Assembly: GCF_024055605.1 (NCBI RefSeq)
Contig: NZ_JAMXLX010000001.1
Coordinates: 620,001 to 684,000 of the forward strand
DNA length: 64,000 bases
Origin: Ciceribacter sichuanensis
Lineage (GTDB): Bacteria > Pseudomonadota > Alphaproteobacteria > Rhizobiales > Rhizobiaceae
Direction of reading: 5' to 3'
The notes under the pieces were generated by a model that worked only from the letters and a program-made list of their open reading frames with translations, had not been told where the DNA came from and ran no database searches. Positions 22,200 to 31,703 of this stretch are shown here, piece by piece. A program made the translations under genes and the position numbers. Numbering within the stretch: position 1 is the first letter of the stretch; each line of letters starts with the position of its first letter.

Positions 22200-24278
22200 T
22201 CAGCGGCCGTAGCGAAGGTCGTGAACGATATCGGTCTTCTGGCCGAGCCTGCTCTTGTAGATCTGGTAGTTTTCCATCACCCGCTGCACGTAATTGCGTG
22301 TCTCGGGGAAAGGGATGCGCTCGATCCAGTCGACCACCTCGTCGATGGGGCGTCCGCGCGGATCGCCATAGCGATCGAGCCACTCGGGCACGCGCTTCGG
22401 TCCGGCATTATAGGCGACGAAGGTCAGAATATAGGAGCCGCCGAAGGCGTCGATCTGCTCGCCGAGATAGTGCGCGCCGAGCGTGGCATTGTAGCCGGCG
22501 TCGCTCGTCAGCTTTTCCTGCGAATAGGCAAGACCGTGACGTGTTGCTACACCCTTTGCCGTCGTCGGCAGAAGTTGAAGCAGGCCGCGTGCATTGGCGG
22601 GGGAAACCGCGGCAGGATTGAATGCGCTTTCCTGCCGGGCAATGGCATAGGCGAGCGCCTTGCCCGACCCTTCGATATTGGCATTGGCCGGAATGACGCC
22701 AATCGGGAAGGCGAGCGCCGGCACGTCGATTCCCCGCGCATAGGCCGTCTTGCCGATCTGCAGCGATAGCTGGTGGTTGCCGGCTTTCTCCGCTTTGGAC
22801 GTAAGCAGCGCCAGTTCGCCCGGGCTGTCGAGTTGCTGCGCGAGTGCCCGGTAAAGACTGTCGCCACGCCATCCATGGCCTGCGGCCTCGAAGCGCGCGA
22901 TCGCCTGCACCGCCTCGCGATTGGAAAAACGCTGCCGCTCTTCGGCGCTCGGTTGCGGATAGGGAAATTGCAGGCTGCCGCTTGTCCCGCGAGCGCTGGC
23001 CAATTGTCCGTAGAAAGTGCTCGGGAAACGGGACGCCTTGGCGAAATATTCCTGCGCCTTGCCGTCCCGGCTCACCTCGGAGGCGCGGCCGAGCCAGTAC
23101 CATGCGCGCGATGCAGATAGCGGCTTGTCGGAAACCTGAAGAATCTTGCGGAAGTGGCCCGCCGCGGTCTGGCCGTCTTGCAGGCCGCGCAGCGCGAAGA
23201 AGCCGGCATGAAATTCGGCATCCACCACATCTACCGGTTCCGTGGCGACATGGCGCGAAACAATCTGGTAGGCGGCCTTGAACTTGCCGAGATCGGCAAG
23301 CCCACGTGCGACGATCCGTTGTTCGTTCCACCATTCGGTGGTGTTGACGAGCTTCGAGGTTTCGCGCGGTGCCTGCGCCAGCAGCTTGGCCGCGTCCTCG
23401 TATTTTTCCTGTCGCCTCAGGTTCTCGATGCGGGCAAAAAGGAACGCCGGATCGGAAGCCCATTTGGCATCCACTGCCTTGAGCAGTGCAGGCGCCTGCG
23501 CAGACCGATTCAGCACGGCAGCCCACGCATTATAAAGCGATTGCGCCTGACCGAGGCTCGAGAAGCGCTTCGCCTGGCTGATCCGGCTCCGATACATCAG
23601 GTAATCCATGCGGGCCTTGTGGTCCGCCGGCGTCAGAAGCGTCGGGAACTCGGCGATGACCTTGTCTTCGAGAGACGTGTCCAACGCCTGTTCACGCCAT
23701 ATCTTGCGCAACACTTTGGTTGCCGCAGCGGTGTCGCCGTTTGCCACAAGCGCGCGGGCGAGAATGATGGCGCCTTCTGCCGTTTCAGGCGCGGTGGTGC
23801 CGAATGCGGAGAGAACCTCCGCAGCCCTAGGGTTTTCACGATAAAGCGCCCGCTCGGAATTGGCGCGGAAAGCAGCGAGGCCCGGCCATCCCTTCAATTC
23901 GTTCTGTGCGGCTGCGATTTCAGCCGAGGGAATGCCGGGCAGGCCGGACATGGCGATGGACCATGTGAGCATATGTCGGTCGAGCCCTTCCGGCATCCGG
24001 TCGCGGATGGCAAGTGCGTCGGCACCCTTCTTGTTGGAGAGTGCGTCGAGACCGCTCTTGAGCAAAGGATTTGCCGCGCCGACTCGTGCTGTGCGCGGGA
24101 TCGCGCCGGTTACCTCTGAGGAGGGCGGGATGATGGCGGCCACATCCTGCCGGGCTGGCTTCGGAGACGGCGTGGGTATGGATTCGGCAAGCACAGAGAA
24201 GCCGTTGCCGGCCATTACGGCAAGCCCAAGTCCGAAGATGGATATCGAAAGTCCGACCCGTCTCATCCCGCTACTCAT
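22200..24278 (-). CDS. Soluble lytic murein transglycosylase
   Basis: Periplasmic enzyme that cuts peptidoglycan glycan strands with 1,6-anhydro formation. About 692 residues: a signal peptide near the N-terminus, a long superhelical region of alpha-helical repeats typical of Slt70 (about 60-500), and the C-terminal SLT domain with catalytic E550 in RQESAF, followed by GLLQLLP and AYNAGPKRV. Start uncertain: ATGs at 24308, 24278 and 24266 all precede the signal sequence and none has a strong ribosome binding site. It sits upstream of, and divergent from, dapA, as in other Rhizobiaceae. Confidence 0.92.
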   Translation of the reverse strand: MSSGMRRVGLSISIFGLGLAVMAGNGFSVLAESIPTPSPKPARQDVAAIIPPSSEVTGAIPRTARVGAANPLLKSGLDALSNKKGADALAIRDRMPEGLDRHMLTWSIAMSGLPGIPSAEIAAAQNELKGWPGLAAFRANSERALYRENPRAAEVLSAFGTTAPETAEGAIILARALVANGDTAAATKVLRKIWREQALDTSLEDKVIAEFPTLLTPADHKARMDYLMYRSRISQAKRFSSLGQAQSLYNAWAAVLNRSAQAPALLKAVDAKWASDPAFLFARIENLRRQEKYEDAAKLLAQAPRETSKLVNTTEWWNEQRIVARGLADLGKFKAAYQIVSRHVATEPVDVVDAEFHAGFFALRGLQDGQTAAGHFRKILQVSDKPLSASRAWYWLGRASEVSRDGKAQEYFAKASRFPSTFYGQLASARGTSGSLQFPYPQPSAEERQRFSNREAVQAIARFEAAGHGWRGDSLYRALAQQLDSPGELALLTSKAEKAGNHQLSLQIGKTAYARGIDVPALAFPIGVIPANANIEGSGKALAYAIARQESAFNPAAVSPANARGLLQLLPTTAKGVATRHGLAYSQEKLTSDAGYNATLGAHYLGEQIDAFGGSYILTFVAYNAGPKRVPEWLDRYGDPRGRPIDEVVDWIERIPFPETRNYVQRVMENYQIYKSRLGQKTDIVHDLRYGR

Positions 24279-24485
24279 GGAACACTGTGTATCGCATCCA
24301 TTAGCCATCCGGCAAATTAACGAAACCTTTCCGAAAAGCCAGAAATTCGATGTTCCGCTACTCTAAATCCGTCACAAAACCGTCAGCGTTCCGCTTGTCG
24401 CGCTTCATTCTGCAAAGTAATGTGCCGGCGTCTTAATCGAGGAATACGGCCGAAGCGTGAGCGCGGGCCGTCAGGAGTCTATTGT

Positions 24486-25370
24486 ATGTTCCAGGGATCC
24501 ATTCCCGCTCTCGTCACGCCGTTCACCGATACGGGCGCCGTTGACGAAGCCGTCTTTGCCGCCCATGTGGAATGGCAGATCGCCGAGGGAAGCACCGGCC
24601 TCGTGCCGGTCGGCACCACCGGTGAATCTCCGACCCTTTCCCATGGCGAGCACAAACGGGTCGTGGAACTCTGTGTCGAGGTGGCGGCCAAGCGCGTGCC
24701 CGTCATCGCCGGCGCTGGCTCGAACAACACCCGGGAAGCGGTCGAACTGGCCCTTCATGCTGAAGGCGTCGGTGCGGATGCCCTGCTGGTCGTCACTCCT
24801 TATTATAACAAACCCACGCAGAAGGGCCTGTTCGCCCATTTCTCTGCCATTGCCGAAACGGTGAAGCTGCCGATATTCATCTACAACATCCCCGGTCGTT
24901 CGGTGATCGACATGTCGCCCGAAACCATGGGAGCGCTGGCGAAGGCACACAAGAACATCGTGGGCGTGAAGGATGCGACGGGCAAGCTCGAGCGCGTTTC
25001 CGACCAGCGCATCACCTGTGGCCCTGATTTCATCCAGCTTTCCGGCGAGGATGGGACGGCTCTCGGCTTCAATGCCCATGGCGGCGTCGGCTGCATTTCG
25101 GTCACGGCGAATGCTGCGCCGAAGCTCTGTGCCGAATTCCAGGCGGCGACGCTTGCCGGCGATTACAGGACGGCGCTTGCCTATCAGGATCGCCTGATGC
25201 CGCTGCACAAGGCGATCTTCATGGAGCCTGGCCTGTGTGGGGTCAAATATGCGCTGTCCAGGCTGGGCCGGATGAGCCGTAACGTGCGCCTGCCTCTCTT
25301 GCCGACGCTGGAGCCCGCGACCGAAGCCGCGATTGACGCGGCGCTGGTGCATGCCGGCCTGATCAACTGA
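24486..25370 (+). CDS. dapA: 4-hydroxy-tetrahydrodipicolinate synthase
   Basis: Condenses pyruvate with aspartate semialdehyde, the first committed step of lysine and diaminopimelate synthesis (EC 4.3.3.7). The 294-residue TIM barrel has GTTGES (43-48), Y133 in FIYNIPGR, R138, and the Schiff-base K162 in GVKDATG. Start at 24486 after CAGGAG. A weak terminator follows, then smpB with its own structured leader, an order conserved in rhizobia. Confidence 0.97.
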   Translation: MFQGSIPALVTPFTDTGAVDEAVFAAHVEWQIAEGSTGLVPVGTTGESPTLSHGEHKRVVELCVEVAAKRVPVIAGAGSNNTREAVELALHAEGVGADALLVVTPYYNKPTQKGLFAHFSAIAETVKLPIFIYNIPGRSVIDMSPETMGALAKAHKNIVGVKDATGKLERVSDQRITCGPDFIQLSGEDGTALGFNAHGGVGCISVTANAAPKLCAEFQAATLAGDYRTALAYQDRLMPLHKAIFMEPGLCGVKYALSRLGRMSRNVRLPLLPTLEPATEAAIDAALVHAGLIN

Positions 25371-25378
25371 CCGACGAA

Positions 25379-25397
25379 CCGGGCACCCACCGCCCGG
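25379..25397 (+). terminator. Terminator after dapA
   Basis: CCGGGC / GCCCGG stem with seven-base loop followed by a pyrimidine-rich CTTCTTCCC. Confidence 0.55.
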
Positions 25398-25444
25398 CTT
25401 CTTCCCTTCCGGCGATCGCTATATTACATAGAGACGACAAGAGC

Positions 25445-25485
25445 CGGACGGGATGCCCGCCGTCCGCACGATAACAAGCATCCCG
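25445..25485 (+). promoter_or_regulatory. Structured smpB leader with two competing stems
   Basis: CGGACGG (25445-25451) can pair with CCGTCCG (25460-25466), while GGGATGC (25450-25456) can pair with GCATCCC (25479-25485). The two helices share bases 25450-25451 and cross, so only one can form fully. A TATATT box at about 25419 would start a leader of some 75 bases. Confidence 0.35.
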
Positions 25486-25505
25486 GGCGGAACGGACTTT
25501 TCATC

Positions 25506-25985
25506 ATGGCACCCCGAGGCAGCCAACGCGTCGTTAACAAGGTCGTTGCGGAAAACCGCAAGGCCCGCTTCAATTACGAGATCCTTGACACCTACGAGGC
25601 CGGTCTTGTCCTGACCGGCACCGAGGTCAAGTCGTTGCGTGAAGGCAAGGCGAATATCGCGGAATCCTACGCCTCGGACGAAGGGGACGAGATCTGGCTG
25701 ATCAATTCCTACCTGCCGGAATACCTGCAGGCCAATCGCTTCAACCATGAGACCCGCCGCCGCCGCAAGCTGCTGTTGAACAAGCGCGAGATCAACCGCA
25801 TGCGCGCGGCCATCAATCGCGAAGGCATGACGCTCGTGCCGTTGAAGATCTACTTCAACGAGAAGGGCAGAGCGAAGCTGGAACTGGCACTCGCCAAGGG
25901 CAAGAAACTGCACGACAAGCGCGAGACGTCGAAGGAACGGGACTGGAATCGCCAGAAGTCACGTCTTCTCAAGACCGGCGGCTGA
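25506..25985 (+). CDS. smpB: SsrA-binding protein
   Basis: Partner of tmRNA in rescue of stalled ribosomes. 159 residues with the OB-fold core: [24 protein letters not shown], and the conserved HDKRE tail motif with the basic C-terminal helix ([13 protein letters not shown]) that enters the mRNA channel. The tmRNA gene itself is not in this window. Stands downstream of dapA; transcription is probably independent given the terminator and promoter-like box between them. Confidence 0.97.
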   Translation: MAPRGSQRVVNKVVAENRKARFNYEILDTYEAGLVLTGTEVKSLREGKANIAESYASDEGDEIWLINSYLPEYLQANRFNHETRRRRKLLLNKREINRMRAAINREGMTLVPLKIYFNEKGRAKLELALAKGKKLHDKRETSKERDWNRQKSRLLKTGG

Positions 25986-26138
25986 TTTATTTCCCGCAAG
26001 TTGCCAATAATCAGGGCCGGATGGCGCTCCTCACCGCCGGTCTAGGCATTGCAGGGCTCTTAAAACCCTCACGAAGCCAAGGCTTTTCAATCCCTTCCAA
26101 ATTCGGGAGGTTCACGTGTTATCCCCCTTGTGGCGAAT

Positions 26139-27017
26139 TCACTCCGCTGCTGCGGCTGGCTCCGGCCCGGTAAAGAGTGCCGAGTGGGTTTGAAGTAGTT
26201 TTGCCAGCCTGTCGATCATCAGGCGAACCTCCGGCCGGCTGCGGTCGTCGTCATGCATGGTGATCCATAGATCAGCTGTCAGCGCCGTGACAGGCTCCCC
26301 GATCCTGACTAATCCGTCTTCCCGTTCGCCGATAAAACAGGGCAGGATTGCCCTGCCGCCGCCTGAGCGAACCAGTTCCAGAAGGGCAGGCGGCGTCGTG
26401 GTCCAGATGCTGATCCACTTGTCAGGCTGGCGGGAAATCCACTTGTCGGCAGGAGCTGTCGCCTGTTCGCGGCCGATCGAAACCCATCTTTCCTGATCCT
26501 CTTCCGCAACTTCCCGCTTTGCATAGGCGGCGTAGCAGATGCGGACGGACTGACGCGCCGCCAGATTGCCGGCGGCAGGTCGCTGGTGCGTGAGTTCGAT
26601 TTCGGCTTCGCGGAAAATCAGGTCCACCCCGGCATCGCTTGCCTTGATGCAGAGCCGGAAGGGATCCTGCGGGCTCCAGATCGCGGACAGATGCCGAGCG
26701 AGGAACATCGACAGCCAGCTGTTGCTGGCGACAGAGACGATGGGCAGGCAATAGCCGTTCTCATTCCAGCGACGGATGGCGACAGCTTCCGCCTCCATTC
26801 TCTGCACATGCTGCAGCAGGACTTCGCCGTCTGGCGCCAAGCCATAACCCTTGCTGTGACGGATGAAGAGACTGTGGCCGGTCGCCCTTTCGAGAGCCAG
26901 CATCCGGCGGCCGATCGTGGGCGCGCTGATGCCCGTGCGTTCGGCCGCACCAACGAGTCCGCCTGCCTGCGCCACCTGCAGGAAAAGCCTGAGATCATCC
27001 CAGTTCTCGTCTTTCAT
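26139..27017 (-). CDS. LysR-family transcriptional regulator
   Basis: 292 residues, N-terminal winged helix (about 5-65: LRLFLQVAQAGGLVGAAERTG), C-terminal effector domain. Similar to the subgroup with the WDDLRLFLQVA opening. A gene of 48 codons starts 91 bp away on the opposite strand and could be under its control, as could ada beyond it; no other divergent target is visible. The C-terminus ends in an Ala/Glu-rich tail. Ligand unknown. Confidence 0.88.
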   Translation of the reverse strand: MKDENWDDLRLFLQVAQAGGLVGAAERTGISAPTIGRRMLALERATGHSLFIRHSKGYGLAPDGEVLLQHVQRMEAEAVAIRRWNENGYCLPIVSVASNSWLSMFLARHLSAIWSPQDPFRLCIKASDAGVDLIFREAEIELTHQRPAAGNLAARQSVRICYAAYAKREVAEEDQERWVSIGREQATAPADKWISRQPDKWISIWTTTPPALLELVRSGGGRAILPCFIGEREDGLVRIGEPVTALTADLWITMHDDDRSRPEVRLMIDRLAKLLQTHSALFTGPEPAAAAE

Positions 27018-27107
27018 GGCTGAAATACTCCGTTCATTCCTGCATCTACACCCCGAAAAACCAAAGGCTTAACAGGGAGTGACGACAACAGTCTGGAGGA
27101 AAACGCC

Positions 27108-27254
27108 ATGCGGCTCAATTGGGTTCTGCTCTTTCAGGCGGCAAGGACACGCCGGTTTGAACAGCATCCGCTTGCCGATCCGCTGGAACGACCGGAATGG
27201 CAGGGCAGGGAGTATGTTATCCGTTTGCTCTGCCGGTTGGTCCGAATTTTGTAG
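27108..27254 (+). CDS. Small basic protein, 48 residues
   Basis: I do not recognise this protein. It has an excellent ribosome binding site (TGGAGGA seven bases before the ATG), a hydrophobic start (LNWVLLFQAA), a central polar segment with LADPLERPEW, and an Arg/Leu-rich end (RLLCRLVRIL). It lies divergent from the LysR gene and convergent with ada, 16 bp from the ada stop. Coding is supported by the start signal and the open frame; homology is not shown. Confidence 0.45.
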   Translation: MRLNWVLLFQAARTRRFEQHPLADPLERPEWQGREYVIRLLCRLVRIL

Positions 27255-27270
27255 GGGAGTACAGAAGGCT

Positions 27271-28347
27271 TCAACCAGCAACAGAACTTTCGCGGGCTGC
27301 GGCCATACGCCGCTCGTGCTCGATCAGCCAGCGCTTGCGCCAGAGGCCACCGCCGTAACCGGTCAGGCTTCCATCGGCGCCCAAGACACGGTGGCAGGGA
27401 ATGAGTATGGCGATCTGGTTTGCTCCGTTGGCCCGCGCCACGGCGCGAACGGCAGAATCGCGGCCCATCTTTTTGGCGAGTTCGGAATAGCTCATCGTCT
27501 CGCCCGCGGGGATTGCCTGCAGAGCGGTCCATACGTCACGTTCGAACCCTGTTCCATGACCGGCAATGCGGATGCCGAATTCAGAACTCAGCCCGGAGAA
27601 ATAGCGATCAAGCGTTGCGGCTAGCATGTCCGTCACAGGCGTACGTCCGCTGGCAATGGACATGCGCGAACTTTCCTTCAGGCGACGGATTTCGTTTGGC
27701 AAAGCGGGGCGGTCGGCAAATTCCAGAAGGTGCAGCGCGTGATCATCGACGATCGCCATCATCGGGCCGAGCGGCGTTTCGATCCAGTCGGCCTTGAGCA
27801 GCGTCTGGCCACGAAGCGCTGCCGGGGCTTCGCCGACGAGCGCGTTGATGGCGGCACGAAAGCCGCTGCCCGACTCGAAACCGGCATCGATCTGCGCATC
27901 AATGACCCGACCGCCTTCGGCGAGCATTTCGGCAGCCTGACCGACCCGCCGCAGACGCGCCATTTCGAGGAAGCTCATGCCGAACTGGCGCTTGAAGGCG
28001 CGGCGCACGGTCGAGAGATCATATCCTGCGGCCCTCAGGTCATCCTCGCGCCAGCGTCGCGCCGGCTCCTTTTCCAGAGCGTCGAGCAAGGCGCTGACGG
28101 TCGGATCCTGATCCTTGTATTTGAGCAGCGGACGGCAGCGCTTGCAGGGACGAAAGCCTGCCTCGAGGCAGGCCGCGATATTGTCCTGGAAAATGCAGTT
28201 TTCCCGCTTCGGCTTTCGGGCAGGGCAGGTCAGCCGGCAAAAGATGCGTGTGGAGGTGACGCAGACATAGGCGAAACCGTCATACGCCGGATCGCGGGCG
28301 ATCAGCGCGTCATAGAGAACTTCATCGGTAGGGCGAGTGAACAACAT
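27271..28347 (-). CDS. ada: Ada: methylphosphotriester receptor, AraC-type activator and O6-methylguanine-DNA methyltransferase
   Basis: Bifunctional repair protein and inducer of the adaptive response, 358 residues. The N-terminal zinc domain has the four cysteines C37, C41, C68 and C71, of which C37 is the methyl acceptor that activates the protein. An AraC helix-turn-helix follows (about 85-185). The C-terminal methyltransferase has C318 in PCHRVLGADG, with the alkyl-acceptor site. No alkB or alkA is adjacent. The upstream hairpin at 28377-28419 lies in its promoter region. Confidence 0.96.
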   Translation of the reverse strand: MLFTRPTDEVLYDALIARDPAYDGFAYVCVTSTRIFCRLTCPARKPKRENCIFQDNIAACLEAGFRPCKRCRPLLKYKDQDPTVSALLDALEKEPARRWREDDLRAAGYDLSTVRRAFKRQFGMSFLEMARLRRVGQAAEMLAEGGRVIDAQIDAGFESGSGFRAAINALVGEAPAALRGQTLLKADWIETPLGPMMAIVDDHALHLLEFADRPALPNEIRRLKESSRMSIASGRTPVTDMLAATLDRYFSGLSSEFGIRIAGHGTGFERDVWTALQAIPAGETMSYSELAKKMGRDSAVRAVARANGANQIAILIPCHRVLGADGSLTGYGGGLWRKRWLIEHERRMAAARESSVAG

Positions 28348-28376
28348 GACATTGTTTTATCCCGACCGGAGAATCA

Positions 28377-28419
28377 CTGCCGCCAAAAAAAGAGCATGGA
28401 TGTCTTTTTCGGGCGGCAG
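28377..28419. repeat. Hairpin with GC base and A/T upper stem between ada and the chemoreceptor
   Basis: CTGCCGCC plus seven A's and GA (28377-28393) pairs with TCTTTTTCGGGCGGCAG (28403-28419), 15 of 17 positions, loop nine bases. It lies 40 bp after the chemoreceptor stop and 30 bp before the ada start on the same strand. GC pairs are at the base and A/T pairs above, the reverse of an ordinary terminator. Confidence 0.5.
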
Positions 28420-28458
28420 GGGAATGCTTTTCAAAAATGCGCGGTCGCGCACTGTCGA

Positions 28459-29973
28459 TCAGGCTGCGTAACGCGGGCGATATTCGGACGAGGTTGACGA
28501 CGCGCGATAGGAGCGTGAGACCGAGAAGCGGGAAACCAGCCGCGTCAGATGAGTGGAGACATCCATCAGCGTATGAGTCGACGCATTGGTCTCCTCGACC
28601 ATGGCGGCGTTCTGCTGGGTCATGCGGTCCATGCTGGTGATCGCGGTATTGATCTCGGCGATCCCGGTGGACTGCTCCTGCGAGGATGTGGCGATGGCGG
28701 CGATGTGCTCGTTGATCGCATGGACTTGCTCGCCGATGGTTTTCAACGCATCGCCGGTGCGGTTCACCAGCGAAACGCCACGTGCGACGTCCTGCGACGA
28801 ACGGTCGATCAGTGTCTTGATTTCCTTGGCGGCAGCGGCCGAACGCTGGGCGAGTTCGCGCACTTCCTGGGCGACGACCGCAAAGCCGCGGCCGCTTTCT
28901 CCTGCGCGTGCAGCCTCGACACCGGCATTGAGCGCCAGAAGGTTGGTCTGGAAGGAGATTTCGTCGATCACGCTGATGATATGGGTGATCTTGCGCGAGG
29001 ATTCCTCGATGTCGCCCATGGCTTCCACGGCTTCCGAAACGATCTCGCCGGAGCGGACGGCCTCTTCGGCTGATGCCCGGGCCGCACTGCGGGCTTCCTG
29101 GGTCCGCGTCGCGGCCTGCTTTGAAACGGTGGTGATTTCCTCCAGCGCCGCGGCGGTCTGTTCGAGCGCCGCCGCCTGCTGTTCTGTGCGTTTTGCCATG
29201 TCGTCGGTGGCGGCGGTCAGCTCGCGGCTGTTGGAGGTGACGCGGTCCGCTTCCTGAACGATTTCACCGAATGCGTTGGCAAGCGACGAGATGGCCTTAT
29301 TGTAGTTGATCCGCAGACCGTCGAACTTGGGGGCAAGATCGTGTTCGATCGTCGCCGTCAGGTCGCCGGAGCTGAGATGCTCGAGGGCGTTGTCGAGCGC
29401 CTTCAGCGCATCCTCCTGCTCTGCTTCGAGGCGGTTGCGCTCTTCTTCGGCGCGGGCGCGCTCGTCGGCAAGGGCTTCGAGATAGACGGAAATGGAGTAA
29501 TCCATGTCCAGCATCGCGGCCTTCATGATCGCGCTAACATTGGCGGCGAGACGTTTTGCCTTGCGGGACTGGCCGAAACCGTTGAGCTCGTCGCTGATGA
29601 CGCGCTCGATGATCCCGTCCAGGATCAGGGCGTAGCCGCCGATATACCACCGTGGTTCCAGGCCAAGCCGCGCATGAGTGCGACCGATCGCCGAGACGGC
29701 ATCGACGTAACCGTCATCGAAACGGCCGGAAGAGATCAGTGCCCAATGGCTTTCCTGCCTGCTCTTGGCATGCTGGATGTGGGCTTCACTGGAAAAGAAG
29801 CGTGCAGTATCGGGATGAGCCTTCGCACGACGGTAGAATTCATCGAGTGCCGGGCCGATGGCGGACTCGATCACGGGCTTCAGGGCAGCGAGTGTGTCTT
29901 TCTGTTTGGCGCCCAGATCGAGAAAATTCAATCGGTCGTTCAGTTGGGACGGGTCCCGGCGAAAGCTGCCCAT
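28459..29973 (-). CDS. Globin-coupled methyl-accepting chemotaxis protein (HemAT-like)
   Basis: Soluble chemoreceptor for oxygen or another gas, 504 residues, with no membrane helix. Residues about 15-175 form a protoglobin sensor; H100 in the [15 protein letters not shown] motif is the likely haem ligand. A HAMP-like linker (about 205-260) and the signalling hairpin follow, with the highly conserved tip [21 protein letters not shown]. The C-terminus lacks the NWETF receptor-methylation pentapeptide. I start at 29973, where the globin homology begins; the frame stays open 33 codons upstream. No che operon is near. Confidence 0.92.
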   Translation of the reverse strand: MGSFRRDPSQLNDRLNFLDLGAKQKDTLAALKPVIESAIGPALDEFYRRAKAHPDTARFFSSEAHIQHAKSRQESHWALISSGRFDDGYVDAVSAIGRTHARLGLEPRWYIGGYALILDGIIERVISDELNGFGQSRKAKRLAANVSAIMKAAMLDMDYSISVYLEALADERARAEEERNRLEAEQEDALKALDNALEHLSSGDLTATIEHDLAPKFDGLRINYNKAISSLANAFGEIVQEADRVTSNSRELTAATDDMAKRTEQQAAALEQTAAALEEITTVSKQAATRTQEARSAARASAEEAVRSGEIVSEAVEAMGDIEESSRKITHIISVIDEISFQTNLLALNAGVEAARAGESGRGFAVVAQEVRELAQRSAAAAKEIKTLIDRSSQDVARGVSLVNRTGDALKTIGEQVHAINEHIAAIATSSQEQSTGIAEINTAITSMDRMTQQNAAMVEETNASTHTLMDVSTHLTRLVSRFSVSRSYRASSTSSEYRPRYAA

Positions 29974-30143
29974 GTTCAAGCCTATAATGTACGAGAGAAA
30001 CACCGGACGTTGGAAGGTTGCGTTCTGCCCGGTTAAACTGAAGTGCTGCATGCATGAATATGCGGTGTCCAATCAATGCCGCATGATGAATTTAGCCCGA
30101 ATGCCTTAATGGAATGATAATAGTTAAGCCCAAAGCGATTTGG

Positions 30144-30206
30144 AAAAAACTGTCGCAAAACTGCGACAATGCTTGCTCTGGACACCTTTATTCGCGTCCA
30201 GAGCAA
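30144..30206 (-). ncRNA. Candidate small RNA or structured 3' UTR with terminator
   Basis: On the minus strand an 11-bp perfect hairpin (arms 30206-30196 and 30183-30173, 12-base loop) is followed four bases later by TGTCGCA-GTTT-TGCGACA (30168-30151) and G plus six T's: a textbook terminator. It ends the NYN gene transcript or marks the 3' end of an independent sRNA; the region just upstream (30210-30240) is AT-rich and could hold a promoter. Confidence 0.5.
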
Positions 30207-30326
30207 TGTTGGATTTACCAATTATTGAATTTTATCAATTTTCAGCCGCCATCGACACCGGCCGAAGCCGGACAAGCACGCCGCTGAAGCGATTGTGGTC
30301 GATGGGTGCCGCGGTCGGCTCGGATC

Positions 30327-30905
30327 TTATTCCGCGTCAGAGGCGGGAAGGGGTTCCAGGGGGCGCTGCGGGCGTTCGCTCGGGTCTCTTCCGATTTCGC
30401 CCTTGAGCGAAACGAGATCGATGAAATAGTCGGCCTGACGGCGCAGGTCGTCGGCGATCATCGGCGGCTGGGTGGCCATGGTGGAAACCACGGAAACCTT
30501 GCGTCCCTTGCGTTGAAGGGCTTCGACAAGCGTGGTGAAGTCGCCATCGCCGGAGAAGATCACCAGATGGTCGACAGTCTCGGACTGTTCCATCGCATCG
30601 ATGGCCAGTTCGATATCCATGTTGCCCTTCACCTTGCGGCGGCCCATGGAATCCGTGAATTCCTTGGCGGGCTTGGTGACGACCTTGTAGCCGTTATAGT
30701 CGAGCCAGTCGATCAGGGGACGAATGGAAGAATATTCCTGATCCTCGATCAGGGCGGTGTAGTAATATGCTCTGAGGAGATAACCGCGCTTCTGAAACGC
30801 CTTGAGCAATTTGCGATAGTCAATGTCAAAGCCCAAGCTCTTCGAGGCTGCGTAGAGGTTCGCGCCATCGATGAAGAGAGCTATTTTTTCCCGTGGGTCG
30901 AACAT
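30327..30905 (-). CDS. NYN domain protein (LabA/DUF88 family)
   Basis: Probable RNase of the PIN-like NYN family, 192 residues. Acidic residues of the active site are visible: D13 in ALFIDGANLY, D97 in GNMDIELAIDAM, and D120/D122 in FSGDGDF. The C-terminus (after about 165) is a charged tail. Rhizobial members sit next to rpoZ as here, and the family is connected to RNA turnover, but the substrate is not known. Monocistronic with a strong terminator. Confidence 0.88.
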   Translation of the reverse strand: MFDPREKIALFIDGANLYAASKSLGFDIDYRKLLKAFQKRGYLLRAYYYTALIEDQEYSSIRPLIDWLDYNGYKVVTKPAKEFTDSMGRRKVKGNMDIELAIDAMEQSETVDHLVIFSGDGDFTTLVEALQRKGRKVSVVSTMATQPPMIADDLRRQADYFIDLVSLKGEIGRDPSERPQRPLEPLPASDAE

Positions 30906-31205
30906 CGCGCAATTATCCTTGAAGAGGAATATGAGTTATCTGGCAAAAGATAATCAAAACAGAACCTTGCCTGCACGCCAATGGATAGTCCCTGTAAATT
31001 ATGAACTATTCATATAAGAATGATTTAGGGCACGATTCGCAATATTCCAAGCACGCCTAGGTTGAAATGTCCGTAATGAGCCGTGCTTTTTTTGTCCTCG
31101 GCACTTCGGGGAGGACGCCGTGGTGACGAAAAACTTGAATTTGCCTTCCATTGGCTGTATCGGGCTGTTAATTCCTGAAAAGTTCACGACCGCAAAGGAC
31201 AGGCA
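30906..31205. other. Divergent promoter region of NYN and rpoZ genes
   Basis: 300 bp, AT-rich near 30920-31030. It contains a 28-codon open frame (30930-31016) with GAGG before the ATG, too weak to call, and a hairpin GTCCTC/GAGGAC at about 31097-31120 preceded by seven T's. Promoters of both flanking genes must lie here. Confidence 0.45.
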
Positions 31206-31607
31206 ATGGCCCGCGTCACCGTTGAAGATTGCATCGACAAAGTAGACAACCGCTTCGAGCTCGTGCTGCTCGCAAGCCACCGCGCGCGCCAGATCTCGCA
31301 GGGCGCACCGATCACTGTAGACCGCGACAAGGACAAGAACCCGGTCGTGGCTCTGCGCGAAATCGCCGACGAAACCCTCTCGCCCGACGATCTCAAGGAA
31401 GACCTGATCCACTCGCTGCAGAAACATGTTGAGGTTGACGAGCCCGAGCAGGAAGCCGGTTCCATGATCTCCAACGCCGTTGCCGCAGCAAAGGGCGACG
31501 ACGAGGACGAACTGCCGGAAACCCTTACTTTTGACCAGATGTCGGAAGAAGAATTGCTGGCCGGCATCGAAGGCCTCGTTCCGCCGGAAAAGAGCGACGA
31601 TTACTAA
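31206..31607 (+). CDS. rpoZ: RNA polymerase omega subunit
   Basis: Assembly subunit of RNA polymerase, 133 residues. It opens with [33 protein letters not shown] sequence, the near-invariant omega core (1-70), followed by a longer acidic C-terminal extension usual in alphaproteobacteria. Omega also forms part of the ppGpp site, and rsh follows 96 bp downstream, the standard bacterial pairing. A CCGTCA/TGACGG hairpin (31621-31637) between them may tune read-through. Confidence 0.97.
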   Translation: MARVTVEDCIDKVDNRFELVLLASHRARQISQGAPITVDRDKDKNPVVALREIADETLSPDDLKEDLIHSLQKHVEVDEPEQEAGSMISNAVAAAKGDDEDELPETLTFDQMSEEELLAGIEGLVPPEKSDDY

Positions 31608-31703
31608 TCGTCAATTTATTCCGTCATATTCTGACGGTTAGAATGTAGTGACGTGCGCCAATCGTGCTGATTGGCGCGCTTTTCTTTTGTGGAGCAGCTT
31701 TGC

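Noticed and set aside
30930..31016. 28-codon frame between the NYN and rpoZ genes
   Set aside because: Only a partial GAGG upstream and AT-rich promoter-like context; not enough to call.
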